Part shown: positions 18,446 through 28,500 of the stretch, piece after piece
How positions within the stretch are numbered: position 1 is the first letter of the stretch
Layout of the letters: the number at the start of each line of letters is the position of its first letter
NCBI RefSeq assembly: GCF_014647655.1
Contig: NZ_BMPP01000011.1
Location: 1 to 64,000 of the forward strand
DNA from: Deinococcus malanensis
GTDB lineage: Bacteria; Deinococcota; Deinococci; Deinococcales; Deinococcaceae
Reading direction: 5' to 3'
DNA: 64,000 nucleotides
Notes under the pieces: generated by a model
Database searches by the model: none
The model's input: the letters and a program-made list of their open reading frames with translations, nothing else
What the model was told of the DNA's origin: nothing
Translations under genes and position numbers: made by a program

Positions 18446-19466
18446 ACTACTGATCCGAGCATAAGTCTGTAGCGGTCTGACTGTCAGCAGGCCAGAACCC
18501 TTCACACTCATTCCATGCTCCCTTCCGACATCGCCCCCCTCATGACCCACCTTGTGGGCGAGCAGGGCGCGATCCTGGGCCCTCAGCTGCTGGGTGTCTA
18601 CCTCCGCGGCTCCCTGGTGCTGGGCGACTTCGACCCTCACACCAGTGACATCGACTTGTTCTGCGTGGTGGACCGGCCCCTGAGCGAGCGGGCGTTCGAA
18701 GCCCTGAAGGCGATGCATCAGCGCCTGGCCACCCTGGACCATCCGTTGGCCCATGACATCGAGCTGGCGTACCTGCCCCGGTCCTCCGCGTGGGAGTGGC
18801 GACCCGGCGAACAGCACCCGACCCTGGGGCGGGGCGAGACGCTGGCCTGGAAAGAGCACGGGGCGAACTGGCTGCTGGAACGGTGGGCGGTGCTCCAAGG
18901 GATGCAGGCGCTCTCTGGGCCCCCACCGGACACCTTCATCGCGCCGGTCCCCCCGTCCGCATTCCGTGGCGTGGTGAGGGAGCGGCTGCGGGACTGGGTG
19001 GTCTTTGCCCGGACGCCGGATGATCCCGCCTGGCAATCCCCCCGCTCACATGCGGCCTATGTGATTGAGACCGGCTGCCGGATGCTGGCGACGCTGGAGA
19101 GCGGCACGTTGCTGAGCAAGCCGGCCGCTGTGCGCTGGGGCAGCATGGCGCTGCCAAAGCCCTGGGCTGGACTGGCCCAGCGTGTGCCCGAGTGGAAGAA
19201 GGACGGGATCTTCGATGCGGAGCTCAATGTGCAGGCTCAGGCATTCATCCTCTGGGCGGCACAGCAGGCCGATGTGGCGTGAGGGCATCGGGTCAGGGTG
19301 GAGTCGTCTCCGTCGCGTCGGCACAAGTCTTGGTCCGTGTCTTGATTCGGAGCGGTGGAGGACATCGGGCGAACCTTCGACAGCCATGGATGGGCAGCAG
19401 TGAGACGTCGAGTATTCGGGCCTTCTGACAGTCAGACCGCTACAGACTTATGCTCGGATCAGTAGT
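18446..19466. mobile_element. 1.0-kb cassette with 42-bp perfect terminal inverted repeats, no transposase
   Basis: The 42 bases at 18446-18487 are the exact reverse complement of 19425-19466. After one mismatch five more inward bases also match. Enclosed is one nucleotidyltransferase gene and no transposase. No obvious target duplication is visible outside the repeats. It looks like a transposase-less passenger cassette or a remnant mobilised in trans. Confidence 0.75.
18515..19282 (+). CDS. AadA-like nucleotidyltransferase (aminoglycoside adenylyltransferase family)
   Basis: This 255-aa protein has a pol-beta-type nucleotidyltransferase core: GVYLRGSLVLGDFDPHTSDI gives the GS motif and the metal-binding D-x-D (SDIDLF). 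A third acidic residue lies in HDIELAYL. The helical C-terminal half (AAYVIETGCRMLATLESG, AVRWGSMALPKPW) matches the DUF4111-type domain of ANT(3'')/AadA enzymes. These adenylylate streptomycin or spectinomycin, but distant members act on other targets, so resistance is not proven. It lies wholly between 42-bp inverted repeats. No strong ribosome site is seen; translation may be leaderless. Confidence 0.8.
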   Translation: MLPSDIAPLMTHLVGEQGAILGPQLLGVYLRGSLVLGDFDPHTSDIDLFCVVDRPLSERAFEALKAMHQRLATLDHPLAHDIELAYLPRSSAWEWRPGEQHPTLGRGETLAWKEHGANWLLERWAVLQGMQALSGPPPDTFIAPVPPSAFRGVVRERLRDWVVFARTPDDPAWQSPRSHAAYVIETGCRMLATLESGTLLSKPAAVRWGSMALPKPWAGLAQRVPEWKKDGIFDAELNVQAQAFILWAAQQADVA

Positions 19467-19532
19467 CCAAGCAAAAAGCCTAGAGTCTATGAGGGCTAGA
19501 ATGCCTACTTCGGCAATTTTCACCAGTCCTCT

Positions 19533-20630
19533 TCACTGTGCACAGTTCTGGTTGTAGAGGGAAATCGCGGAGTTGTGAACCTCAACTTGGCTCTTGTGGC
19601 GCTCAATTTGAGCGTTTTGGTCGGCCAAGTCGGCATTGTAGACATCTACAAAAGCGTTGAACCTATCTACTTCCAGAAACGCTCGCTCGGCTTCAAGCTG
19701 GTGGTATCTGGAAAGCAGGGCTTCACCGCTGGTTTCCAGACGCTCAGCTTCTTCTGTGAGACTGTTCTTCTCCTGATCAAGCCCCTGCTTCTGTTCAGTG
19801 CAGCGCGCCGTTGCCGCTGCCTCCTGCTCCATGTCGGCACTGATCTGCGCGCCGACAGTTCCCAACAGACCAGCTGCTACCACAAGCGGGACCACGCGAA
19901 GCAGACCATTGGTCCGCAGAAGATCCCACGGCCTCTCGATTACGGTATACGGGTCATCACCAAGCAGTTGCTGCAGCGGTTTGATTTCTTCTTCCAGGTG
20001 ATACTGATTGTCTGCCACTAGGTACGCCTGCTGCCGGGCAAGACGGGCTTTCGAGTTTTCGCCCCTCTGGTAAAAGGCCGCCGCCTGATGAACCAACAAG
20101 TTCACCGTCACGGCCGACAGGTCGTTCCCTCCGGTGACGTTACTGTACAGCGCCCGCGGAGTCTGAATCAGACCGAAGGGGAAGCCCCACCACCCGAACA
20201 GTGCAGTTTTAATTCCCGCGGCACACAGGTGGCGGTTTGCACACCGGGGGCAGAGAACTCTGGGCGTCAAGCCATGGCGAGTGACCAGCAGCACACTCCA
20301 GACCCAGCGAATACCCACCACCCTCAAATAGGGCGATGCCTCCTGACATCTCTCACAGGCAACCAACGGCATGACTTCAGGAGGCGCGTCTCCCACTGCT
20401 CCTTCTGCATTCCATTCGTCATATGTTCGGCGTATTTCTGCCTTTCCGACGACCTCGTAGGCCTGAACGATGGCCCGGAAGTTGTCGGCCGCCTCAGGAC
20501 TTGGATTGCGGTCCGGGTGGTGCTTTTTCACCAGATCGCGGTAAGCCCGCTTGATTTCCTCTTGCGTGGCCGTGTACGGCACTTCCAACAATCTGTAATA
20601 GCCCAGACGATCCATGTCCTGACTTGCCAT
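19533..20630 (-). CDS. J-domain membrane protein with coiled coil
   Basis: This 365-aa protein begins with a full J domain (residues 8-75) with the HPD motif at 38-40 (KKHHPDRNP), the part that stimulates DnaK/Hsp70 ATPase. Two Cys pairs follow (CERCQ, CPRCANRHLC), perhaps a zinc site. A hydrophobic segment near 165-180 and another near 270 (VVPLVVAAGLLGTVG) may span the membrane. The C-terminal 90 residues are a long coiled coil. ATG at 20630 follows GGAAGGGG at good distance; an upstream ATG 37 codons earlier lacks one. It lies beside McrBC in the defence island and may be a defence-associated co-chaperone; this is inference. Confidence 0.75.
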   Translation of the reverse strand: MASQDMDRLGYYRLLEVPYTATQEEIKRAYRDLVKKHHPDRNPSPEAADNFRAIVQAYEVVGKAEIRRTYDEWNAEGAVGDAPPEVMPLVACERCQEASPYLRVVGIRWVWSVLLVTRHGLTPRVLCPRCANRHLCAAGIKTALFGWWGFPFGLIQTPRALYSNVTGGNDLSAVTVNLLVHQAAAFYQRGENSKARLARQQAYLVADNQYHLEEEIKPLQQLLGDDPYTVIERPWDLLRTNGLLRVVPLVVAAGLLGTVGAQISADMEQEAAATARCTEQKQGLDQEKNSLTEEAERLETSGEALLSRYHQLEAERAFLEVDRFNAFVDVYNADLADQNAQIERHKSQVEVHNSAISLYNQNCAQ

Positions 20631-20904
20631 GCGAACCCCTTCCAGTGGAATTTGCGCCTTACCTTTAAGGCCGGGTAGCGTGTTCAAAAGTGCTTGACAG
20701 CTGGCCTCACTCTTTGGGCCACCGCAGATGTTGCGCAGCATGGTGAAACCACGCCTTTCGTTTGAGCAGGACCACCAAAAGTATCCTTCTGCGCCGGGTG
20801 CTTCTTTGTCACAGCTCCTGGTCTTAAGTGCAATTGCCCGGCGGTCCCTGACCGTAGGGATGCTTCTGTCAGCTTCAAGAGCAAGTCTTTAGTCAGCTGA
20901 GTTG

Positions 20905-22221
20905 TTAATCCTCAAATGGGGTGATCAGCGATAAAGGGAAGGGTAGTGTTGGCGCATCGAGATCGACCATCAGGAGGTGCAATGTGCTGCCACCGAGCAG
21001 CTGAATAGACTGGCTCTGTTCTGGGAGGCCAGGGAGCCGCGGGTAAATCAGCCACAACTTGCGGTCAGGTGGCGGTTGCGTTGCCTGGAAGACGTGACTG
21101 TACGCGAGCATCTGGTAAGCGTCTGCATTGGACACGTCGTAGGTGGGTATGCTTTCTGGTTTCAGACGTTTCCACTTTGTGTCCGCAATGATGACCTGAC
21201 CGTCTGGCAATGTGAGCAGTAGGTCCGGACGCAGCATGAACGCTTTAGCGCCATGAACATGCCCAAGAGCCTGGCCAGACACCTGCGTAGCCACGCGCAA
21301 TTCAGGGAACTGCGCTCGCAGCAAGACTGCAACGTACGCCTCGTAGACCCGGTTCATGTCAAACAGCAGCGCCTGTGCCTGAGCGGTCTGCCCTGACACC
21401 AGGGGATTGAGCTCGTAGAGCACAAGGCGGCACAGGCCCTCAAGCGGCGCGAAGTGCGGGTGGCCGCGCTCCAGCCGCCAGTCCTGGAAATCCTGATGAA
21501 CGTTGCGGCTGGAGGGCACGGCATCGAGGGCAACCAGCAGTTCACGGCCAAGGCGTTTGCTGGACGACTCGCGGGTGAGTTGCTGGCAGCGTTCGACTGT
21601 CAGGCGAGTCAGACGGGTCTCAGCACGGTCTGGCAGGTACTCGTCGTATTCCACGTGCAGTAGGTGCGCGCGGTAAGGGGGCTGCCGCACCTGGCGGGGC
21701 AGGTTCAAACGGCCGCGGAGCCCAGCGCGTTCCTCCTGGACTGCACGATAAGCGTGGGGGATTCCACGCCGCACCGCAGCCTTGATGCCCTCCAGGACGT
21801 AGCGGATCACCACCTCGTACAGGGGCATCCGGGTGGCATCGAGCTCTGCGGGAGGTGCCACCCGGAAGCGTTCGTCGGTGGCCGCCAGCATGCGCAGGAG
21901 CAGGGCGCGGCTGCGTTCAAGTGAACCGGCCACGCTGCGCCCGCCAGGCCGCTCATGGGTCTTAGGGAGAACTTCCACCGTGGTGCCGTCAGGAGCGCGC
22001 AGGAGCCCCACCCATTGCGTGAGCTTCAGGGCGTCTCGTCCGCCTGCCCGCGTTGGAACTGCGACAGGGTTCAGGTCACTGCCCTTGTGAAGCAGCAAGG
22101 CTTGTATTGCGTCGAATGCCTCGGTAGGCAAGCTCTGCACATTAGCCGCGCTGCCGCCCGGTATCGTGCCGCGCACGAGAGTGTCATGCTCGCGCACGTA
22201 GAGGTGTAGAGGCACGCTCAC
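20905..22221 (-). CDS. mcrC: McrC-family endonuclease subunit
   Basis: This 438-aa protein is the nuclease partner of a McrBC-type modification-dependent restriction system. The N-terminal half is the McrB-binding region. The C-terminal nuclease domain shows the PD-(D/E)xK core as LRPDLLLTLPDGQVIIADTK (Asp in RPD, then Asp and Lys in ADTKW). The preceding YEAYVAVLLR helix is typical of McrC. Its start overlaps the McrB stop (ATGA), so both subunits are translationally coupled. McrC stimulates McrB GTP hydrolysis and cuts DNA containing modified cytosine, or in some systems other marks. Confidence 0.92.
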   Translation of the reverse strand: MSVPLHLYVREHDTLVRGTIPGGSAANVQSLPTEAFDAIQALLLHKGSDLNPVAVPTRAGGRDALKLTQWVGLLRAPDGTTVEVLPKTHERPGGRSVAGSLERSRALLLRMLAATDERFRVAPPAELDATRMPLYEVVIRYVLEGIKAAVRRGIPHAYRAVQEERAGLRGRLNLPRQVRQPPYRAHLLHVEYDEYLPDRAETRLTRLTVERCQQLTRESSSKRLGRELLVALDAVPSSRNVHQDFQDWRLERGHPHFAPLEGLCRLVLYELNPLVSGQTAQAQALLFDMNRVYEAYVAVLLRAQFPELRVATQVSGQALGHVHGAKAFMLRPDLLLTLPDGQVIIADTKWKRLKPESIPTYDVSNADAYQMLAYSHVFQATQPPPDRKLWLIYPRLPGLPEQSQSIQLLGGSTLHLLMVDLDAPTLPFPLSLITPFED

Positions 22222-25200
22222 GACTCAAAGGGAAAGTCAGCGTCGTTCAGGCGGTCATATACGCCGGTAAAGGCGTCTACGTTACCGAAAGCGTCCTCGT
22301 TCAGCCGGTACCGGGTCTCGCCGCTGCCCTGAACCCGATGCAGGAACTGCAGCTCAGTGGGCTTGCCGTCATCTCCCAACACCTCGCGGATCTTGCCCCA
22401 GTCCTCGAAGAAATACTCCTCCAGAAGCGGCAGAATCCGCTCGCGCAGGGCACCCGCCACTCCGTCCAGCGTGGCCGGCAGGCCCAGCAGGTAGGCGTGC
22501 CCGATGACCTGCTCCCGGCTGAGCAAGCGCTCAATGCGGTCGTTGATGGCGTACAGGAGCTTGCGCAGGTCCAGGGCAGTGCCGTCCGGTAGGGTAAGCA
22601 CCGGGAGGACCTGAGGCTCAGGCCATACAGGGCGGAACACGAAGCGGCGCCGCAAGGCCGCGTCCAGCAGAGTGAGGCTGCGGTCGGCAGTGTTCATGGT
22701 GCCGATCACGTACAGGCTGCGCGGGACGCTCAGAGCGCGGCGACTAAGGGGCAGGGTAACGTTCAGTGCCTCGCGTCCGCCGGCGCGCTTGCTGTCCTCC
22801 AGCAGGGTGATGAGCTCACCGAAGATCTTGGAGATGTTGCCGCGGTTGATTTCGTCAATGATCAGCACGTGGGGGAGAGCAGAGGAACCGGTGGAGGCTT
22901 TGGCCTGCTGCGTGGCCTGAGGCAGGTGCGCAAGCACCTGCGCAGGGGTCACATCCTTCACCCGCTGCAGGGTGGCTTGAGCAAACTGTTTGCCTGTGAC
23001 CGTGATGGCGCTGAGATTGAGGCCTTGCGCGAGCCAGTGCACCGGCCGGGCATGGGCATAGTCCAGAGCAAAGACCGGGTTACTGTGTGGGTCGAAGCGA
23101 TAGTCCCCCGTGACCACGCCTATGGCGCCGATTCTGTCCTGACCTGTGGCCAGCAGGACGAGATCACCGGGGCGCATGCTGTCTTTGAACAGTGACTGGC
23201 GGCCGCTCATTTCGTCAAAGCCGACTTCTGAGAGGTCTTTAGGGGTCTTTCCCCAGCTGCCCATGCGGAGTTCGCTACGCGTCAAGCTGAGGTCACGCAC
23301 CTGACTGATGGGAACAGTGCCGTCGATGTACATGCGCCAAACCTGTCCATCAGCGCGGACTCCATGGGGCAGCGCAGGTGTTGGGGAAGAGGAGGGAATG
23401 TCCGGAGTCCCGGGAAGCCCACCGGCGGCCTTCACAGCCTGCAGGAAGATGCCGTCCTCAATGCGGTATGTAAGGTGGCCCCGGTCGTCCATCACAGGTT
23501 TGAGGCCTTCAATAAAATCCTCGTACCCGAAGGACTGGTGGAATGTCACGAAGGAAACCCTTCCCTGAGTGGTCAGATCGTCATAGCGGGCCTTACGGGC
23601 GGCGCGACCTTCTGCACCCGGGTGAGCTTGCAAGAAGGCTGGATCAAGTATGGCCAGGGCCTCGTCTACCACACGGTATGTCTTGCCGGTCCCAGGGGGG
23701 CCGTAAAGAATCTTGTTCAGGGCCACGCCGGGCAGAGGGGCGTCCTGACGTGCTGGGTTGACCTGTGTCTGGCCGGGAACCTCAATCACTTCGGGCGCCG
23801 GAATAATTTCTGGAGCGACTGCGAGCGCATCCAGGATGCCGGTCAGGGAGTCGGTGTACGTAAGGGCCGCCTCTAGATGCTCTGCGAACGCCGGAGACTC
23901 CAGTTCTTCCGGGGTAAGTGTGAGTCCCACCCGCAGGCGGCGGCTTTTCCCAAAGCCCTGCATGTACGTTTCCAGGGTGGCCCTGATGTCACCTTCCCGT
24001 TCGGGCTGTAAGGGGAGCAGCTTAAGAGCGCCAAAATCCGTGCTCAGGGTCAGCGTGGCGGGCATAGAGATGGGAAGCGGCGCGAGAAGCGCTGTGAGCA
24101 TCTGCTGCTGCCGGGCCGGGTCCTGAAGAGCCTGCCGTGGTCCGTCACCTTTGCCATCAGGCCAGCCGACTTCCAGGGTCAGTCCGGCCGGAAACGGAAC
24201 ATATTCGAAGCCCGAGTTGTCGGCGAACATCAGGGCGCGACCAAACGATTTGCCTTCCGATTTGACGCCCCCACCGAGTGCAACCTTCACGGCCACCTGC
24301 TCCTTGCCGCTGTACGGGGAACGGCTGGGTTTAAGGAAGATCGTGGACGGAGCTTCGAAGAGGTCCATGAGCAGCGGGGCGTACTTGCGGTCCAGGATCA
24401 TGTTGCCCTTCACGCGGTCTGTCATGTACGCCGCGGCATCTTTCCTGAACTGCTCGAAAGGGAAGTGGCCGTCAATCAGCGCGGCGACCTGTTTGCCCTG
24501 CTGCGCCCTGAGCCAAGCGGTGTGCGACAGGGTGATGAAGTCGGGAGCGAAGGGCCGCGCCGCGCGGAGCACCTCCTGGTATTCCGGCAGGGACGCAACC
24601 CGTGCAGCCCCCAGCACCCTCAGGCTCTCGAGGTATGGGATGTTCACGCCATTGAGCGGGAGGAACAACTCCGGGTTCAACCAGAACAAGCCCTGAGTGA
24701 GCTTGGCCAGTGCCACTGTGCGAATGTTGAGCGCCTCCGCGAACGTTACCTCATCCAGGACGCCCGTCAGGGCCTGTCGCGTCAGACTCCAGAGGGTTGG
24801 TATGTCCTGCGGCCGGCGTTCACTACGGTACGCGAAGAACCAGGCGTTCATGGGGTTGCTCCACGGAACGCCTGTCAGGTCCAGCGGCACTGACGTATGC
24901 ACGTTCAGCTGCTGCGCGAGCTTCTGGAAGAAGGCCAGCGCCGTGGGCTCCGACGTGTGCTTCAGCACCAACGAGAAGAACGTGAAGGGGTCGATCTCGG
25001 TGAGCGGTGTACCTTCGTCATGGTTGATGGCGATGCCGGCGTCCTGGAGCAGGCTGACGAGCTCAGGCTGCCGCTCCTGATACTCCAAGACCCGAAGGCC
25101 CATTTCTCGGAAAAACGGGGGCCACGTAACCTTCACTTGGTCCATGGCATATGAGGCTGGGGTATTCAAGTCCGACTGCGTCTGTCGGTCTTCATACGTT

Positions 25201-25295
25201 TGTCCGCGATAACCCACCCCTCCCCGTTGTGTTTTCCCATCAGATTTGTTCAGGTCAAACGCGGGTATGCTGACATCTTGCTCACTTTTCGTCAC
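22218..25295 (-). CDS. mcrB: McrB-type AAA+ GTPase with inserted PUA/EVE-like domain
   Basis: This 1025-aa motor subunit translocates DNA and recruits McrC. The first 500 residues are a recognition and assembly region. Walker A is NKILYGPPGTGKTYRVVDE near residue 530, Walker B VLIIDEINRGNISKIFGE near 810 and the sensor GTMNTADRSLTLLDAALRRR near 870; NTAD is the McrB-type GTP motif. Between Walker A and B (about 640-765) lies a PUA-superfamily, EVE-like domain (MRPGDLVLLATGQDRIGAIG), a fold that can read modified bases. GTG at 25295 has AAGGAG upstream. The gene follows the methylase gene after 250 bases without features. Confidence 0.92.
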   Translation of the reverse strand: MTKSEQDVSIPAFDLNKSDGKTQRGGVGYRGQTYEDRQTQSDLNTPASYAMDQVKVTWPPFFREMGLRVLEYQERQPELVSLLQDAGIAINHDEGTPLTEIDPFTFFSLVLKHTSEPTALAFFQKLAQQLNVHTSVPLDLTGVPWSNPMNAWFFAYRSERRPQDIPTLWSLTRQALTGVLDEVTFAEALNIRTVALAKLTQGLFWLNPELFLPLNGVNIPYLESLRVLGAARVASLPEYQEVLRAARPFAPDFITLSHTAWLRAQQGKQVAALIDGHFPFEQFRKDAAAYMTDRVKGNMILDRKYAPLLMDLFEAPSTIFLKPSRSPYSGKEQVAVKVALGGGVKSEGKSFGRALMFADNSGFEYVPFPAGLTLEVGWPDGKGDGPRQALQDPARQQQMLTALLAPLPISMPATLTLSTDFGALKLLPLQPEREGDIRATLETYMQGFGKSRRLRVGLTLTPEELESPAFAEHLEAALTYTDSLTGILDALAVAPEIIPAPEVIEVPGQTQVNPARQDAPLPGVALNKILYGPPGTGKTYRVVDEALAILDPAFLQAHPGAEGRAARKARYDDLTTQGRVSFVTFHQSFGYEDFIEGLKPVMDDRGHLTYRIEDGIFLQAVKAAGGLPGTPDIPSSSPTPALPHGVRADGQVWRMYIDGTVPISQVRDLSLTRSELRMGSWGKTPKDLSEVGFDEMSGRQSLFKDSMRPGDLVLLATGQDRIGAIGVVTGDYRFDPHSNPVFALDYAHARPVHWLAQGLNLSAITVTGKQFAQATLQRVKDVTPAQVLAHLPQATQQAKASTGSSALPHVLIIDEINRGNISKIFGELITLLEDSKRAGGREALNVTLPLSRRALSVPRSLYVIGTMNTADRSLTLLDAALRRRFVFRPVWPEPQVLPVLTLPDGTALDLRKLLYAINDRIERLLSREQVIGHAYLLGLPATLDGVAGALRERILPLLEEYFFEDWGKIREVLGDDGKPTELQFLHRVQGSGETRYRLNEDAFGNVDAFTGVYDRLNDADFPFES

Positions 25296-25545
25296 TTACT
25301 CACTCCTTGAAGTCCTAACGGACCAGTTCTAGAAAGTGTTACTTCACACCAGCGTTGTGCAGACAGAGCAGACCGAAGGCATAATGCTCATCGTTTCTGT
25401 CTCCTCTACTGGTATCCAAGGTGAAATCAGAAAGTCCGATTCAAATCGCAGCGAGAAGCAGCATCGCTCCTCCTAAGTAAATGGCTCGCCGCTGAAGACA
25501 AGGTTGTCAGGTTGTGCGCTATGTGCGTTATCTCTACAAGCAAGA

Positions 25546-28500
25546 TCAAGCCCGCAACACATCATTTGCTTTGTAATCTAAGTACGCAGAGAATATTGAT
25601 TCTGAATTCTTTTGGGTCACTCGAAAGCGCAATCTTTCCTCGTGTCTATCAGGCCGGATAAAAGAGTTCAAAATGAACTGCACCTCATCTTCTTGTAGGC
25701 CAGATAAGTAAAACAATAGACCCTCGACTTTTGCTCTAGTAGATATATATGTATTATCATCTTGGGCAATCATTGCTTCGGAGCAAATCCTGGAAAGGCC
25801 TGTTATTTTTTGTTTCATATTCACTGTCAGGTTGACAGGAAATGGTAATTGATGAAAATTTGTTACATTCAGATGCATATCCATCACTTTTTGTTTTGCT
25901 ACAAAGTCAAACACAACGGAATTTATTACAGCATTCACGAGATAGATGTCTGAAAAGTCATGAGGAGTAACCCCGTTAAGTGGTTGCATAGGAGGATATT
26001 TAGTATCTATTATCGTTGAAATTGCCGTCCTTTCGTCATCAGAACGAGTGACATCCCTATAACCTATGTACATACTGTCTTGAGTTTTTCTATCCATAAA
26101 CGCTTTGGCGATGCCGATATCAATGACAAATCGGGGCGAAATCGGCAAATTCTCAACATTCAGATCAGGAGTTGCTGATATAAATTGATCGGGTTTATTT
26201 GGCGAATATACAGCAAACAAATTATCATACTGAAACATCATCTTTCCTTCAATAATCGGAGTGTTGTTTTGCATGTCATCAACTTCTCTAATGTCCCTCC
26301 AATTTTCGCTAGACGCACTAGATGTCAAGCCTACCCATGCTGTTGCGACATCTGAAACATATCCCCATCTCTGGTATATTTTGCTCATAAGGTCAAGATG
26401 CTTCTGGCTTGGGGAGATCGGTGGCTGTAATGTACTGGGATTTATAAGTTTAATATGGGACGGATGGAAAATTAAAAAGTTATATGAGTGTAAAAATTCC
26501 TCATTTGCAAAACTGAATTTTGCTGATCGTGGATTTTTGTGAGTTGCTAAGGCTGCAAAGCGATAGCTTTTGTGTACGCTAGGAAATATTCCTTTGCGAT
26601 TCTTAAAGTCTACAAATAACGACACCGATTCGGAAATTTTTGACCACAGTGGTACTAGAGGTATGGCTGTACTAATATTGCTCGGCAATACAAATCCGAT
26701 ACTCTTGCTAAATGATAATGCGAGTTCGGTAAATAAGGGATATAAATTTATCCTTCCGCCAGAGAGTGGATACCGGCCTGATTTATCAAAAAAGTTAGAT
26801 TCTGAAGAAATTAAGCGCCTATATTGGTCGTACTCAGCCGAAAGAGTGGGAGAGTTAGAGAGGATTTTTCTGATTTCCTTTTCTCTATCTTCTGTTGTCA
26901 GAATGTGGTTTAAAGCAATTCCTTTGATTTTAAAATAGTTCTCTGCCTCGAAGGCTAGACGTTCCCAAGGTGGATTCCCTAATACACAATCGAAGCCCCC
27001 CTTCTCCTCATCTCCGAACACGTCGGGAAATTCAACGTGTGGGTGCAAAAAACGGTATTGGCGAGCCGTCTCGGTCACGACTTGCCGTAGCTCGGGCAGT
27101 GCCTCACCCGCCTGAAGGCGGTAGAGCGTGGCCGTAGTCAGCACCGGGGCACCTTCCAGCTTCGGCATCACAAAGGCCGCACACCACGCATCGGCCAGAG
27201 CCTTGCGTTGCAGCCGGTCAGCATCGACCTCAATGGCTTGGAAGGTGCTTTGCTGCGCTTGCACGTCCTGCAAGGTGTTCGGCTCGATTTTGTTCAGCGC
27301 ACCCAGCTTGAGGCCCAAGGTGGACATGCCCAAGAGCGTGGGTTGATTGCCTGCGTTGGGGGCCAAGGCGCGGCGTTCCTGCTTGTTCTGTTTTTTTAGC
27401 TCCGCAACGACCTTCTTGTCGTCGCCTTCCAGTGCAGTAAAGGCCTCGTCGGGCAGGGCAAGCAGCCGCACTGTGGTTTCCTTGTCGCTGGTGCGGGTCT
27501 TGGACCTGTCTTTAAGCACTTCCTTCACCTGCATCCCGTCTTCCGAGATACCTAATAGGCTGTTACCCACACGCAGGCGGTGGTCCAGAAAGGCGAGTGG
27601 TCTGCCTGCGTCCTGGCTTTCCAGCCACAGTGCAACCTTTGCCAGCTCTATCGCCATCGGGTTGATGTCTGCGCCATAGATGCAGTGGGCGATAACGATG
27701 CGGGTGGCGCGGCGCAGGGCACGGGGGCTGGGTTGAGCCGTTTCCTCCTCCAGCTCCGCTAAGCGCACGGCGATGCGGCGCGCGGCAGCGATCAGGAAGT
27801 GGCCGCTGCCACAGGCCGGGTCAATGACCTTCAGCCCCTTCAGCGCGGCGATGGCATCTTCAGGAAGCTTGTCCTGTACCGCGTCCTCTATGACGGGGTC
27901 CAAGGCACTATCCAGGAGCAATTCAATCAGGCCGCTAGGCGTGTAGTAACTGCCGGTGCTTTTGCGCTCGTTGCCGGGCAATACCTGAAGGGAGAAGCGC
28001 GGGCCGGGTTCGATGCGCGGCACAAGTTCTAGCAGGCTCTCATAGATGCTGCCGAGTTCCTCGGAGTCCAGGCTCGCGTAGTTCACTGGGCGCCGCGCGC
28101 CGTCCACTGTGATCTCGCTTATGGCGCGCACGGCGTCGTAGAACGCACGGTTGCTGAGGCGCGCCTTCCGTAGCTCCTCGCGCAACGGGGCGGCGAACAG
28201 CAGGCTTCCCAGGGCGGGAAGGCCTAGCGGCGCAAAGCCTTCACGCACGAAGTTCAGGAGTCGCGTCCATCCGTCGTACGCGTCAAAGTGCTGGTTGTTG
28301 CTGGTGACGTTGGTAGCTTTGCTGCGCAGAGCACGCGTGAGGTAGTGCGCAGCCCGAGCTCGTGTCTGCGCATCCGGCACATACTGCCCGTCCTCATCCC
28401 GTGCGAACAGCAGGTCGCGGTCTTCCGTCACGAACAGAAAAACCATCTGGTACACCATGTTCAGGCAGGTGCGGTACAGCAGCGTGGCGGTCTGCGCGTC

